From Candidatus Onthenecus intestinigallinarum (GTDB taxonomy: Bacteria > Bacillota > Clostridia > Christensenellales > Aristaeellaceae), in contig DVFJ01000009.1 of NCBI GenBank assembly GCA_018713325.1, positions 121,752-185,751 of the forward strand: a stretch of 64,000 bases of DNA, read 5' to 3'. A program made the translations under genes and the position numbers. Under the pieces are notes generated by a model, which had not been told where the DNA came from, ran no database searches, and worked only from the letters and a program-made list of their open reading frames with translations. Shown here piece by piece: positions 27,562-36,495 of this stretch. Every line of letters starts with the position of its first letter. Within the stretch, counting starts at the first letter, position 1.

Positions 27562-28964
27562 TCTTTGAAAAGAGCCGCACGGGGCGCGGGAGCGCGATTC
27601 TGCCGCCCAGCGACGTGCCCGCCGCGCCCCTGCCGCAGGCGCTGCGCCGCCAGGCGCCGCTGCGCCTGCCCGAGGTCGCCGAGTGTGACCTGGACCGGCA
27701 CTATGCCGCGCTCGCCCGGCGCGCGCACGGCGTGTGCAGCGGGTTTTATCCGCTGGGCTCGTGCACGATGAAGTACAACCCGCGCATCGACGAGGAGCTG
27801 GCGCAGCTGCCGGGCTTTGCGGGCGTGCATCCGCTGCAGCCCGCGCGCACGGCAGAGGGGTGCGTGGAGGCGCTCCGGGAGGCCGAGGCGGCGCTGTGCG
27901 AGGTCACGGGCATGGACGCGATGACGTTCCAGCCCGCGGCGGGCGCGCACGGCGAGTTCACGGGCTTGCTGCTGATCCAGGCGTACCACCGCGCCCGCGG
28001 CGACGCGGCGCGCACGAAGATCCTGGTGCCGGACTCCGCGCACGGCACGAACCCCGCCAGCGCGGCAATGGCCGGCTATGCGGTCGTGAACGTGCCCTCC
28101 GGCCCGGGCGGCTGCGTCGACCTGCAGGCGCTGCGCGCGGCGGTCGGACCGGATACGGCCGGCCTGATGCTGACCAACCCCAACACCGTCGGCCTGTTCG
28201 ACGGTAACATCCTGGAGATCACGCGCATCGTGCACGAGGCGGGCGGCCTGTGCTACTACGACGGCGCGAACCTCAATGCCGTCATGGGCATCGCGCGCCC
28301 CGGCGACATGGGCTTTGACGTGGTGCACCTGAACCTGCACAAGACGTTCTCCACGCCGCACGGCGGCGGCGGCCCGGGCAGCGGCCCCGTCGGCTGCAAG
28401 GCGTTCCTGCGCGGCTTCCTGCCGGACAGCCGCCTGGGCGGCCATCCCGGCGCGCAGAGCGTCGGCCAGGTGCGCGCGTTCTATGGCAACTTCGCCGTCA
28501 CGCTGCGCGCGCTGTGCTACATCCTGTCCCTGGGCGGGCAGGGCCTGCGCGAGGCGTCCGAAAACGCGGTGCTCAACGCCAACTACATGATGCACGCGCT
28601 GAAGGACACCTACGACATGGCCTATGACCACACCTGCATGCATGAGTTCGTCATGACGCTGGAGAGGCTCAAGCATGAGACGGGCGTGAGCGCGCTGGAT
28701 GTGGCCAAGGGCCTGCTGGATGCGGGCATCCATCCGCCGACGATGTACTTCCCGCTGATCGTGCACGAGGCGCTCATGGTCGAGCCGACGGAGACGGAGA
28801 GCCGCGAGACGCTCGACGAGGCCGTGCAGGCGCTCAAGGACCTGGCGCGCGAGGCGCGCGAGCAGCCCGAGTCGCTGCACGCGCGGCCGCTGACGACGCC
28901 CGTGCGCAGGCCGGACGAGGTGGGCGCGGCGCGCAATCCGAAGCTGCGCTTCGACTTCGCATGA
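27552..28964 (+). CDS. gcvPB: Glycine dehydrogenase (decarboxylating) subunit 2, PLP subunit
   Basis: The 470-residue catalytic half of the P protein. Pyridoxal phosphate is bound to Lys264 in [20 protein letters not shown]. Also conserved are [29 protein letters not shown] and [11 protein letters not shown]. It decarboxylates glycine and passes the aminomethyl group to lipoyl-GcvH. The ATG at 27552 lies inside the end of gcvPA; the stop overlaps lplA by four bases (ATGA). Confidence 0.97.
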   Translation: MQLIFEKSRTGRGSAILPPSDVPAAPLPQALRRQAPLRLPEVAECDLDRHYAALARRAHGVCSGFYPLGSCTMKYNPRIDEELAQLPGFAGVHPLQPARTAEGCVEALREAEAALCEVTGMDAMTFQPAAGAHGEFTGLLLIQAYHRARGDAARTKILVPDSAHGTNPASAAMAGYAVVNVPSGPGGCVDLQALRAAVGPDTAGLMLTNPNTVGLFDGNILEITRIVHEAGGLCYYDGANLNAVMGIARPGDMGFDVVHLNLHKTFSTPHGGGGPGSGPVGCKAFLRGFLPDSRLGGHPGAQSVGQVRAFYGNFAVTLRALCYILSLGGQGLREASENAVLNANYMMHALKDTYDMAYDHTCMHEFVMTLERLKHETGVSALDVAKGLLDAGIHPPTMYFPLIVHEALMVEPTETESRETLDEAVQALKDLAREAREQPESLHARPLTTPVRRPDEVGAARNPKLRFDFA

Positions 28965-29950
28965 TCCGCGCGCTGCGCGTGGCGCGCGCGTTGGGGACGG
29001 ATCCCGCGAAAAACCTGGCGCTCGAGGCGCTGCTGATGGAGCGCCTGCCCCGGGAGACCTGCGTGCTCTACCTGTGGCAGAACGCGCACACTGTCGTCGT
29101 CGGGCGCAACCAGAACGCCTGGCGGGAGTGCCGCGTGGATCTGCTGCGCGCGGACGGCGGCCGCCTCGTGCGCCGTCCGTCCGGAGGCGGCGCGGTCTAT
29201 CACGACCTGGGCAACCTGAACTTTACGTTTCTGCTCCACGACGGCGATTACGACGTCGCGCGCCAGCAGCGCACGATCCTGCGCGCCGTGCGCTCGCTGG
29301 GCGTCGACGCGCGCGTCAGCGGACGAAACGACCTGGAGGCGGACGGACGCAAGTTCTCCGGCAACGCCTTTTACAGGCACGGCGGGCGCGCTTGCCACCA
29401 CGGCACGCTGCTCCTGGACGTGGACATGGAGCGGATGGGCCGCTACCTGAACGTCGATCCCGAAAAGCTGGCGGGCAAGGGCGTGGCCTCCGTGCGCGCA
29501 CGGGTGGTCAACCTGCGCGCGCTTGAGCCCTCGATCACGCCGCAGGCGATGGCCCGCGCGCTGACGGAGGCGCTCGGCGAGGAGTATGGGCCGGAGCCTC
29601 AACCGCTCGACATGCACGCGCTGGACGGGCCGCGCCTGCGCGAGCTGGAGGCGCGCTTTGCCTCCTGGGACTGGACATACGGACGGCCCATCGCGTTTTC
29701 GCAGCGCGTATCGCGCCGGTTCGCGTGGGGCGGGGTGGAGCTGTGCCTGCGCGTCGACGCGGGCCGCGTGGCCGACTGCGCCTGCTATTCGGATGCGATG
29801 GACGCCGGGCTGTCGGGGCGCGTGGAGCGCGCGCTGCGCGGCTGCCGGTTTGAACGCGCCGCGCTCTGCGAAGCGCTCTGCGCCCTCGAGGCGGAGGACG
29901 CCGGGCAGGCGCAGGACCTGCGCGCGCTGGTGGGCGCGCTGGAATGTTAA
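28961..29950 (+). CDS. lplA: Lipoate-protein ligase A
   Basis: A 329-residue ligase that activates lipoate as lipoyl-AMP and attaches it to GcvH. The [12 protein letters not shown] motif (residues 71-82) and the catalytic Lys131 in GRKFSGNAF are present, followed by [13 protein letters not shown]-terminal domain (about 250-329) as in LplA proteins that perform both steps is present. It overlaps gcvPB by four bases, so lipoylation is co-regulated with its substrate by the glycine riboswitch. This implies scavenging of free lipoate rather than reliance on LipA/LipB. Confidence 0.94.
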   Translation: MIRALRVARALGTDPAKNLALEALLMERLPRETCVLYLWQNAHTVVVGRNQNAWRECRVDLLRADGGRLVRRPSGGGAVYHDLGNLNFTFLLHDGDYDVARQQRTILRAVRSLGVDARVSGRNDLEADGRKFSGNAFYRHGGRACHHGTLLLDVDMERMGRYLNVDPEKLAGKGVASVRARVVNLRALEPSITPQAMARALTEALGEEYGPEPQPLDMHALDGPRLRELEARFASWDWTYGRPIAFSQRVSRRFAWGGVELCLRVDAGRVADCACYSDAMDAGLSGRVERALRGCRFERAALCEALCALEAEDAGQAQDLRALVGALEC

Positions 29951-29962
29951 GGGGGGAATGAC

Positions 29963-31339
29963 ATGTATCAGCTGGCCGTGATCGGCGCGGGCCCGGGCGG
30001 ATATGAGGCCGCGATTCGCGCCGCACAGCTGGGATTGCGCGTCGCGCTGATCGAGAAGGACGCGCTGGGCGGCACCTGCCTCAACCGGGGCTGCATCCCG
30101 ACCAAGGCGCTGCTGCACACGGCCGAGGTCTACCGCGCGGCGAAGGAAGGCGCGGCGCTGGGCGTGTGCGCGCGGGAGGTCACGCTTGACGAGCGCGCGA
30201 TGTTTGCGCGCAAGGATGAGGTCGTGCGCGGCTTGAGGGCGGGCATTGCGCAGCTCGTGCGCGCCAACCGGATCGACCTGTACGAGGGCGAGGGGCGCAT
30301 CGAGGCGGCGGGCCGCGTCGCCGTAGGCGGCTCGACCGTCGAGGCCGAGCGCATCCTCGTGGCGACGGGCTCCGTGCCCGCGCTGCCGCCGGTCGAGGGG
30401 ATCGACCTGTGCATCACCAGCGACGATCTGCTGGACGGCGGCAACCTGCCGCAGCGCCTGGCGATCATCGGCGGCGGCGTCATCGGCGTGGAGTTCGCCA
30501 CGCTGTTGACGGGCCTGGGGCGCGGCGTCGCGGTGATCGAGGCGCTGGACCGCCTGCTGCCCGCGCTGGACCGCGAGTTCGGCCAGAGCGTGGCGATGAA
30601 CCTCAAGCGGGACGGCGCGCAGGTCTTCACCGGCGCGCGCGTGTCGCGCGTGTCGCGCGCGCAGGACGGGCTGTGCGTGGAGTTTGAGACGCGCGGCGGC
30701 CACGCCTCCTGTACGGCGGACGCCGTGCTGTGCGCCGTCGGACGCCGCGCGAATACCGGCGGCCTCTTCGGCGCGCGTGTGCAGGTGGAGATGGAGCGCG
30801 GGCGCATCCGCGTCGACGGACGCTTTGAGACGAGCGTGCCGGGCATCTACGCCGTGGGCGACGTCACGGGCGGTGTGCAGCTGGCGCATGCGGCCAGCGC
30901 ACAGGGCATCGCCTGCGTCGAGGGCATCGCGGGCGTGTCCAGCGGGTTGCGGCTCGATCTGATTCCCTCGTGTGTATACACCGATCCCGAGATCGCCAGC
31001 GTCGGCCTGACGGCGGACGAGGCGAAGGCGCAGGGCCTGGCGGTCAGGACCGGCAAGGCGCTCATGGGCGCGAACGGCCGCACGCAGATCGCGGGCGGCG
31101 CGCGCGGCTTTGTCAAGGTCGTCGTCGACGCCAAGAGCGACGCGCTGCTGGGCGCGCAGCTGATGTGCGGACGGGCGACGGATCTCGTGGGCGAGCTGAA
31201 TGCCGCCATCGCCGCCGGATTGACGCGCGCGCAGCTGCTGCGCGCGGTGCGCGCGCATCCGACGTTTGAAGAGGCGGTGACCGAGGCGCTCGAGGCGGTC
31301 GAGGGGCGCGCGATTCACGCGGCGCCGGCCCGAAGATAG
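29963..31339 (+). CDS. lpdA: Dihydrolipoyl dehydrogenase
   Basis: A 458-residue flavoprotein disulfide oxidoreductase (L protein) that reoxidises dihydrolipoyl-GcvH with NAD+. The FAD-binding motif is IGAGPGGYEAAI, the redox-active cysteines are Cys39 and Cys44 in GGTCLNRGCIPTKALLH, the NAD-binding motif is IIGGGVIGVEFA, and the dimer-interface His-Glu pair is in RAHPTFEEAVTE. The ATG at 29985-type internal starts are less likely than 29963, which has AAGGGGGGAATGAC upstream. It completes a self-contained glycine cleavage set. Confidence 0.95.
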   Translation: MYQLAVIGAGPGGYEAAIRAAQLGLRVALIEKDALGGTCLNRGCIPTKALLHTAEVYRAAKEGAALGVCAREVTLDERAMFARKDEVVRGLRAGIAQLVRANRIDLYEGEGRIEAAGRVAVGGSTVEAERILVATGSVPALPPVEGIDLCITSDDLLDGGNLPQRLAIIGGGVIGVEFATLLTGLGRGVAVIEALDRLLPALDREFGQSVAMNLKRDGAQVFTGARVSRVSRAQDGLCVEFETRGGHASCTADAVLCAVGRRANTGGLFGARVQVEMERGRIRVDGRFETSVPGIYAVGDVTGGVQLAHAASAQGIACVEGIAGVSSGLRLDLIPSCVYTDPEIASVGLTADEAKAQGLAVRTGKALMGANGRTQIAGGARGFVKVVVDAKSDALLGAQLMCGRATDLVGELNAAIAAGLTRAQLLRAVRAHPTFEEAVTEALEAVEGRAIHAAPARR

Positions 31340-31365
31340 CGGCGAAATGCACAGGGGGTGTTGAC

Positions 31366-32760
31366 ATGCGAGTGGAAAACGGACGCGCGCGCGATCTGCG
31401 GATCGCCTATATCGGCGGCGGCTCGCGCGGCTGGGCCTGGGGATTCATGACCGATCTGGCGTGCGACGCGCAGCTGAGCGGCACGGTCAGCCTGTACGAC
31501 ATCGACCGGGAGGCCGCCGAGCGCAACGCGCGCATCGGCCGCACGCTCCCGGCGCGCCCGGAGGCGAAGAGCGCCTGGACGTATGAGGTGGCCTGCTCGC
31601 TGCACGAGGCGCTTGCCGGCGCGGACTTTGTGGTCATCTCCATCCTGCCCGGCACGTTTGACGAGATGGAATCCGACGTGCACCTGCCCGAGCGCGTGGG
31701 CGTGTATCAATCCGTGGGCGACACGGTCGGCCCCGGCGGCCTGATCCGCGCCCTGCGCGCGCTGCCCATGATGGCCGAGATCGGCCGTGCGGTGCGCGAC
31801 TTCGCGCCGCAGGCCTGGGTCGTCAACTACACCAATCCCATGAGCACCTGCATGCGCGCGCTGTACGCCGCCTATCCGGGCATCCGCGCGTTCGGCTGCT
31901 GCCATGAGGTGTTTGGCACGCAGAAGCTCCTGTGCGCCATGCTGGAGGACCTGTGCGGCATCGAGGGCGTCGCGCGCCAGCAGATCCGCACGACCGTCAC
32001 GGGTATCAACCACTTCACGTGGCTCACGAACGCATCCTATGAGGGGATGGACCTGTTTCCGCTCTACCGCACGTTCGCGGAGAAGTACCGCGCGACCGGC
32101 TTTGACAAGGGACTGGACGACAACTGGATGAACAACACGTTTGCGTGCAACCACCGCGTCAAGTTCGACCTGTTCCTGCGCTATGGGCTGATCGCGGCGG
32201 CGGGCGATCGCCACCTGGCCGAGTTCGTGCCGCCGTGGTATCTGAAGGACCCGCAGACGGCGCGCGCATGGGGGTTCGGGCTCACGCCCGTCTCCTGGCG
32301 CAAGGAGGATCTGGCCCGCCGTCTGGCGCGCCAGCAGCGGCTGCTCGCGGGCGAGGAGCAGCTGGACATGCAGGGCTCGGGCGAGGAGGGGCATCTGCTC
32401 ATCAAGGCGCTGCTCGGCCTGGGCGACCTGGTCTCCAACGTCAACGTGCCCAACCGCGGGCAGGTTTCAAACCTGCCGCTGGGCGCGGTGGTGGAGACGA
32501 ACGCGCTGTTCCGCCGCGGCGAGATCGCGCCCGTGCAGGCCGGCGCGCTGCCGCCGGGCGTCGACGCGCTGGTCGCGCGCCAGGCGCTCAACCAGGAGGC
32601 GACGGTGCAGGCCGCGTTGACGTGCGACCGCACGCTCGCGTTCGACGTGTTCATGAACGACCCGCTGATGGGCGCGGTCGGCCTGGCGGAGGGCCGGCAG
32701 CTGTTTGACGACATGGTCCGCAATACCCTGAACTACCTGCCCGAGGCATGGCGGGGCTGA
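31366..32760 (+). CDS. GH4 alpha-galacturonidase (LplD-like)
   Basis: A 464-residue NAD- and Mn-dependent glycoside hydrolase of family 4. The Rossmann start is LRIAYIGGGSRGWAWGF. The metal motif at residues 179-182 is CHEV, which is reported for Bacillus LplD alpha-galacturonidase, whereas alpha-galactosidases and alpha-glucosidases of the family carry other versions. GINHFTWL supplies another metal-binding His. The enzyme should cleave alpha-linked galacturonic acid from pectin fragments in the cytoplasm. It begins 26 bases after lpdA with a GGGGGTG site and no visible promoter or terminator between them, so read-through from the glycine operon is possible. Specificity is inferred from the motif. 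Confidence 0.83.
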   Translation: MRVENGRARDLRIAYIGGGSRGWAWGFMTDLACDAQLSGTVSLYDIDREAAERNARIGRTLPARPEAKSAWTYEVACSLHEALAGADFVVISILPGTFDEMESDVHLPERVGVYQSVGDTVGPGGLIRALRALPMMAEIGRAVRDFAPQAWVVNYTNPMSTCMRALYAAYPGIRAFGCCHEVFGTQKLLCAMLEDLCGIEGVARQQIRTTVTGINHFTWLTNASYEGMDLFPLYRTFAEKYRATGFDKGLDDNWMNNTFACNHRVKFDLFLRYGLIAAAGDRHLAEFVPPWYLKDPQTARAWGFGLTPVSWRKEDLARRLARQQRLLAGEEQLDMQGSGEEGHLLIKALLGLGDLVSNVNVPNRGQVSNLPLGAVVETNALFRRGEIAPVQAGALPPGVDALVARQALNQEATVQAALTCDRTLAFDVFMNDPLMGAVGLAEGRQLFDDMVRNTLNYLPEAWRG

Positions 32761-32857
32761 GGACAAAAAAGCGGGGCGCGGAGCGGAAACATGTAGGAAA
32801 AACCGCCCCGCGCGTCGTAATGTAAGGGCAGAGAATCCCGATAAAGGAGTGATACGC

Positions 32858-33883
32858 ATGCTGCAACAGGTCATGACGTCCCCGGGCGTCATCGAGTTCC
32901 GCGAGGTCGAGACGCCGCAGCCCGCGGCGGGCGAGGCGCTTGTGCGCATCGAGAAGATCGGCATCTGCGGCTCGGACATCCACGTCTACCACGGCGAGCA
33001 CCCGTTTACGAGCTACCCGGTCACGCAGGGGCACGAGGTCTCCGGCGTCGTCGAGGCGCTGGGCGAGGGCGTGGAGGGGCTGCGCGTCGGCCAGAAGGTG
33101 ACGATCCAGCCGCAGGTCGTGTGCGGCGAATGCTACCCGTGCAGGCACGGCAAGTACAACCTGTGCGAGCAGCTCAAGGTGATGGGCTTTCAGACGACGG
33201 GCGTGGCGTCGCACTTCTTTGCGGTGGACGCGCGCAAGGTGACGCCACTGCCGGAGACGATGTCCCTGGACGACGGCGCGATGATCGAGCCGCTGGCCGT
33301 GGCGGTGCACGCCGTGCGCCGGGCGGGCGACGTGCGCGGGCAGAAGATCGTCGTGCTCGGCGCGGGTCCGATCGGCAACCTCGTCGCGCAGACCGCAGCG
33401 GGCCTGGGCGCGGCGGATGTGATGATCACCGACGTGAGCGACTGGCGGCTGGAGAAGGCCGCGCAGTGCGGCGTCGCGCATTGCGTCAACACGAAGCGCG
33501 AGGATCTGGGCGAGGCGATCCTGGCGGCCTTTGGGCCGGACAAGGCGGACGTGATCTATGACTGCGCGGGCAACGACGTGACCATGGGCCAAGCGATCCG
33601 CTACGCGCGCAAGGGCTCGACGATCATCCTGGTGGCGGTGTTCGCGGGCATGGCCAAGGTGGACCTGGCCGTGCTCAACGACCATGAGCTGGACCTGAAC
33701 ACCTCCATGATGTACCGCAGCGAGGACTACGAAAAGGCCATCGAGCTGGCGAGCGCGGGCCGGGTGCAGCTCGCGCCCCTGGTCAGCCGGCGCTTCCCCT
33801 TCCGCGAGTACCTGGACGCCTACCGCTACATCGACGAACACCGCGAGACGACGATGAAGGTCATCATCGAAGTGCAAAAGTAA
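32858..33883 (+). CDS. Zinc-dependent alcohol/polyol dehydrogenase (MDR family)
   Basis: A 341-residue medium-chain dehydrogenase. The catalytic zinc ligands are Cys in KIGICGSDIHVY and the His-Glu pair in QGHEVSGVV. The structural zinc site is CGECYPCRHGKYNLC. The NAD-binding loop is VLGAGPIGNLVAQ. It is closest to the sorbitol/threonine dehydrogenase group. ATG at 32858 follows AAAGGAGT. Its place next to an alpha-galacturonidase suggests oxidation of a sugar acid or polyol such as L-galactonate or tagaturonate-related substrates, but this is only contextual. Confidence 0.85.
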   Translation: MLQQVMTSPGVIEFREVETPQPAAGEALVRIEKIGICGSDIHVYHGEHPFTSYPVTQGHEVSGVVEALGEGVEGLRVGQKVTIQPQVVCGECYPCRHGKYNLCEQLKVMGFQTTGVASHFFAVDARKVTPLPETMSLDDGAMIEPLAVAVHAVRRAGDVRGQKIVVLGAGPIGNLVAQTAAGLGAADVMITDVSDWRLEKAAQCGVAHCVNTKREDLGEAILAAFGPDKADVIYDCAGNDVTMGQAIRYARKGSTIILVAVFAGMAKVDLAVLNDHELDLNTSMMYRSEDYEKAIELASAGRVQLAPLVSRRFPFREYLDAYRYIDEHRETTMKVIIEVQK

Positions 33884-33908
33884 AAGCAGTAAAAAGTAAA
33901 AAAAGACC

Positions 33909-33938
33909 GGCGGCGGGAAGGCGATTCCCGCCGCCGCT
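33909..33938. terminator. Bidirectional terminator
   Basis: An 11-base perfect stem (33909-33919 with 33925-33935). On the plus strand it is followed by GCTTTG, and on the minus strand by GGTCTTTTTTTAC. It serves both the dehydrogenase and the convergent HD gene. Confidence 0.75.
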
Positions 33939-33948
33939 TTGCGCCGCG

Positions 33949-34602
33949 TCAGATGACCTTGCTGCCGTTGACCGTGAACTTGAAGCGCACGCCCAGCAGC
34001 TCCGCGGCGCGCCTGCACATGAGCATGCGGTCCAGAAAGATCTCGAAGTAGTCGAGCATCGAGCAGATGCGCTCGTCCAGCGTGACGTTGAGGTGGATCG
34101 TCTCCTTCGTGATCGACAGCTCCGAGGCGATGGCCGCATAGTTCACCCGGTCGTGGATGTCGAAGGAGGACATGTCCTTGTTGCGCACGCGGCTACGGCG
34201 CACGTCCGTCTTGTCGGCCAGGATCAGCGCCGCGGAGATGGGCGTGACGGCCGTGCCGGTCTTCTCGTCGTGGTTGCCGATGGCCGCCATCACGTCTGCG
34301 ATGTCGGCATAGGGCATGCCCAGCTCCTTGAGGATCTCCCGGGCCATCAGCGCGCCGCTGTGCGCGTGGTCGGTCCGGTTGACCGCGTTGCCGATGTCGT
34401 GCATATAGCCCGCGATGCGGCAAAGCTCGATGTCGCGCTCGGGATAACCCAGCGCCCTGAGAATCGCGCCCGCTTCCTCGGCTACCTTGGCGGCGTGCGC
34501 GCGCGAGTGCTCGGTGTAGCCCAGCACGCCCAGCATGGCGTTGCCCGCGTCGATGTAGGCGTTGATTTCGTCGTTGCGGCGGATGTCTTCATAGCAGATC
34601 AA
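33949..34602 (-). CDS. HD-domain phosphohydrolase
   Basis: A 217-residue cytoplasmic HD-superfamily protein. Metal-binding residues are His in HSRAHAAKVA, the His-Asp pair in AGYMHDIGN, and His/Asp in IGNHDEKTG and LILADKTDVRRSR. The C-terminal ~60 residues (HLNVTLDERICSMLDYFEIF) form an alpha/beta tail without a known name. The group acts on nucleotides or phosphate esters; the substrate is unknown. The start is TTG at 34602 with GGGG upstream; no in-frame ATG lies nearby. It stands between the terminator and the deacetylase gene in the same direction. Confidence 0.8.
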   Translation of the reverse strand: MICYEDIRRNDEINAYIDAGNAMLGVLGYTEHSRAHAAKVAEEAGAILRALGYPERDIELCRIAGYMHDIGNAVNRTDHAHSGALMAREILKELGMPYADIADVMAAIGNHDEKTGTAVTPISAALILADKTDVRRSRVRNKDMSSFDIHDRVNYAAIASELSITKETIHLNVTLDERICSMLDYFEIFLDRMLMCRRAAELLGVRFKFTVNGSKVI

Positions 34603-34709
34603 GCGATCGCCCCATTTCTGTAGCCTTCCTCTTCAGTATGCCACGCGCAGGTGAAGCGCGCGTCAGCTTCGGGCAAAAAATCCGTGTTTTTTGTGCCCCC
34701 GATCGGGGC

Positions 34710-36374
34710 TCAGCGCGAGGTGACAATCTTGCTCGGGTCTAGGTGACTGTAGACGACGCCCGGCTGCGCGCCGCCCTCGCGCACGGAGTAGAGCTCCGAG
34801 AGCGTGACCATTTGATATCCGCGCGCGGCGAGCTCGGGGATCACGGTGCGCATCGCCTGCAGCGTCGGCTGGTGTACGTCGTGCATCAGCACGATGCTGC
34901 CGTTTTTCACATTCTTGAGGATGGCGCGCGCCGTCTTGTCCGCGTTCATGGTGCGCCAGTCCTCCGTGTCGATCGACCACAGGACGATCGGCATGCCCAG
35001 CTTGCGCGCGACTGCGCGCACGTTGGAATCGACGGAGCCATACGGAGGACGGATGAACCGCACGGGCACGTCGACGATCTCGTGCACGGCCTCGATCGGA
35101 CGCACGATCTGGCGCTCCATGGACTCGGCGCCCAGGCTCGTCAGCTTCTGATGGCTCCACGTGTGCGTGGCGATCTCGCTGCCCTGCGCGGCAATGGCGC
35201 GGATCTGGTCCGGATAGCTGGAGATGCGGTTGCCCACCACGCAGAACGTCGCCGCACCGCCGTACTGCGTGAGCAGATCGAGAATTTCGCTCGTATACTC
35301 GCTTGGGCCATCGTCGAACGTCAGGGCAACCATGGGGCGGGTCGGGTCGATGGTGCGCGGACCGGTCTGCGGCGCGTCGGTCTTTGCCGGCTGCGGCGTC
35401 TGCGGCCGCGCCTGCGGCACGGGGATCTGCATGAGATCCGCGATCTCCGCATAGGGCAGGACGACCAACTGCGCGCCCAGATATGCCGGCAGATACTCGC
35501 CGCGCGCCAACGCGATGGCCACGCCCGTATCCGTCAGCACCAGATTTTGCAGCCAACCCACGTCGACCTCGGGCATATCGCCCTCCAGGGCAGAAATCTG
35601 CGCCAGGCGCGAGGCCAGCAGCGCGCACACGTCGTCCAGGCGGTCGCGCCGGAAGATGTCCCCATAGGTGAGCAGCTGCCCGGTCGACAGGTCCGCGTTG
35701 AACGTGCGCAGCACGTCCTCCTCCCGCGCCAGGAAGGGGCTGCGGTACCAGCCGGCCTCCAGCACGCCGACATAGCGGTCGGTCAAGTAGGCATTGTAAT
35801 GCACCGTCAGCTCGCTCTCCGCGTCCGCCTCCGGATGGGCATTGGAGAGGTCCTCCAGCGAGGCCAGATGCACGGCATGCGTATCCTTCGCCCAGCGGAC
35901 GATCGCCTCATCCATCGCGGGAACGCCCGTCACCGGATAGAAGATGGAGGTGGCCAGGTGTGCCTGATAGTCGACCAGCGACTCCGAATAGCCCACCTGA
36001 TGCACGAGCACGGCCTCGTCGGGCGCAAAGCGGTAGGGGCTGCTCGGCGTGGACGCCGCGTCGGCGGTAGATGCGGCCGCCGGTCCGGCCGTCGGCACAG
36101 GCGAGACGCCGCCGGGTACGTCGAGCGAGGCCGCCTCCATGTAGCCGGTGAGCGGCCCGAACGATACGTGCCACCAGTCGCCGCTGGCATCGAGCACCGT
36201 CATCTGCGACCCGCCGGCGATGCGCGCGATGACCTGCGCGTCCGGCGAGGGCGCGCTGTGCATCGCCACGTCGCCGTGGGTGAACGCGACGGATTCGGCC
36301 CGGGCCGGGGCAAAAAGCATCGGAAGCATACACGTCAGGAGCACGCACAGGGCGCACCATCCTTTGAACCGCAA
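34710..36374 (-). CDS. Secreted polysaccharide deacetylase with SH3 and RsiV/PdaC-like domains
   Basis: A 554-residue exported enzyme. Signal peptide 1-26 (WCALCVLLTCMLPMLFAPARA) is followed by a bacterial SH3 domain (~30-85), a Ser/Ala/Pro linker, a DUF3298/DUF4163-like domain (~115-315, as in PdaC and RsiV), and a C-terminal NodB/CE4 deacetylase domain (~345-545). The CE4 motifs are TFDDGPS, HTWSHQ, RPPYG and LMHDVH, so the metal triad and catalytic base are intact. It likely deacetylates peptidoglycan in the wall. The start is TTG at 36374 after GGGGGGAT. It resembles B. subtilis PdaC in domain order, plus an SH3. Confidence 0.88.
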   Translation of the reverse strand: MRFKGWCALCVLLTCMLPMLFAPARAESVAFTHGDVAMHSAPSPDAQVIARIAGGSQMTVLDASGDWWHVSFGPLTGYMEAASLDVPGGVSPVPTAGPAAASTADAASTPSSPYRFAPDEAVLVHQVGYSESLVDYQAHLATSIFYPVTGVPAMDEAIVRWAKDTHAVHLASLEDLSNAHPEADAESELTVHYNAYLTDRYVGVLEAGWYRSPFLAREEDVLRTFNADLSTGQLLTYGDIFRRDRLDDVCALLASRLAQISALEGDMPEVDVGWLQNLVLTDTGVAIALARGEYLPAYLGAQLVVLPYAEIADLMQIPVPQARPQTPQPAKTDAPQTGPRTIDPTRPMVALTFDDGPSEYTSEILDLLTQYGGAATFCVVGNRISSYPDQIRAIAAQGSEIATHTWSHQKLTSLGAESMERQIVRPIEAVHEIVDVPVRFIRPPYGSVDSNVRAVARKLGMPIVLWSIDTEDWRTMNADKTARAILKNVKNGSIVLMHDVHQPTLQAMRTVIPELAARGYQMVTLSELYSVREGGAQPGVVYSHLDPSKIVTSR

Positions 36375-36451
36375 GCGGATCCCCCCTTTGTATCTCTACA
36401 TAGAGGACGAATGAACGGCTTGCCAGATTGCACGCATATTGGCGAATGGAA

Positions 36452-36480
36452 CCAAAAAAGCGCGGAACACGTCCGCGCCT
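36452..36480 (-). terminator. Terminator of the sodium symporter gene
   Basis: On the minus strand GCGCGGA pairs with TTCCGCGC around CGTG, followed by TTTTTTGG, 16 bases after the stop at 36496. Confidence 0.8.
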
Positions 36481-36495
36481 GTCGAATGGGCCGAA

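Noticed and set aside
28622..31318. 898-residue minus-strand open frame
   Set aside because: Shadow of gcvPB, lplA and lpdA; no motif and no ribosome binding site.
32774..32809. Inverted repeat GCGGGGCG...CGCCCCGC between the GH4 and dehydrogenase genes
   Set aside because: The loop exceeds 20 bases and there is no T run on the plus strand. The T run lies on the minus strand where no gene needs it, so it was not called a terminator.
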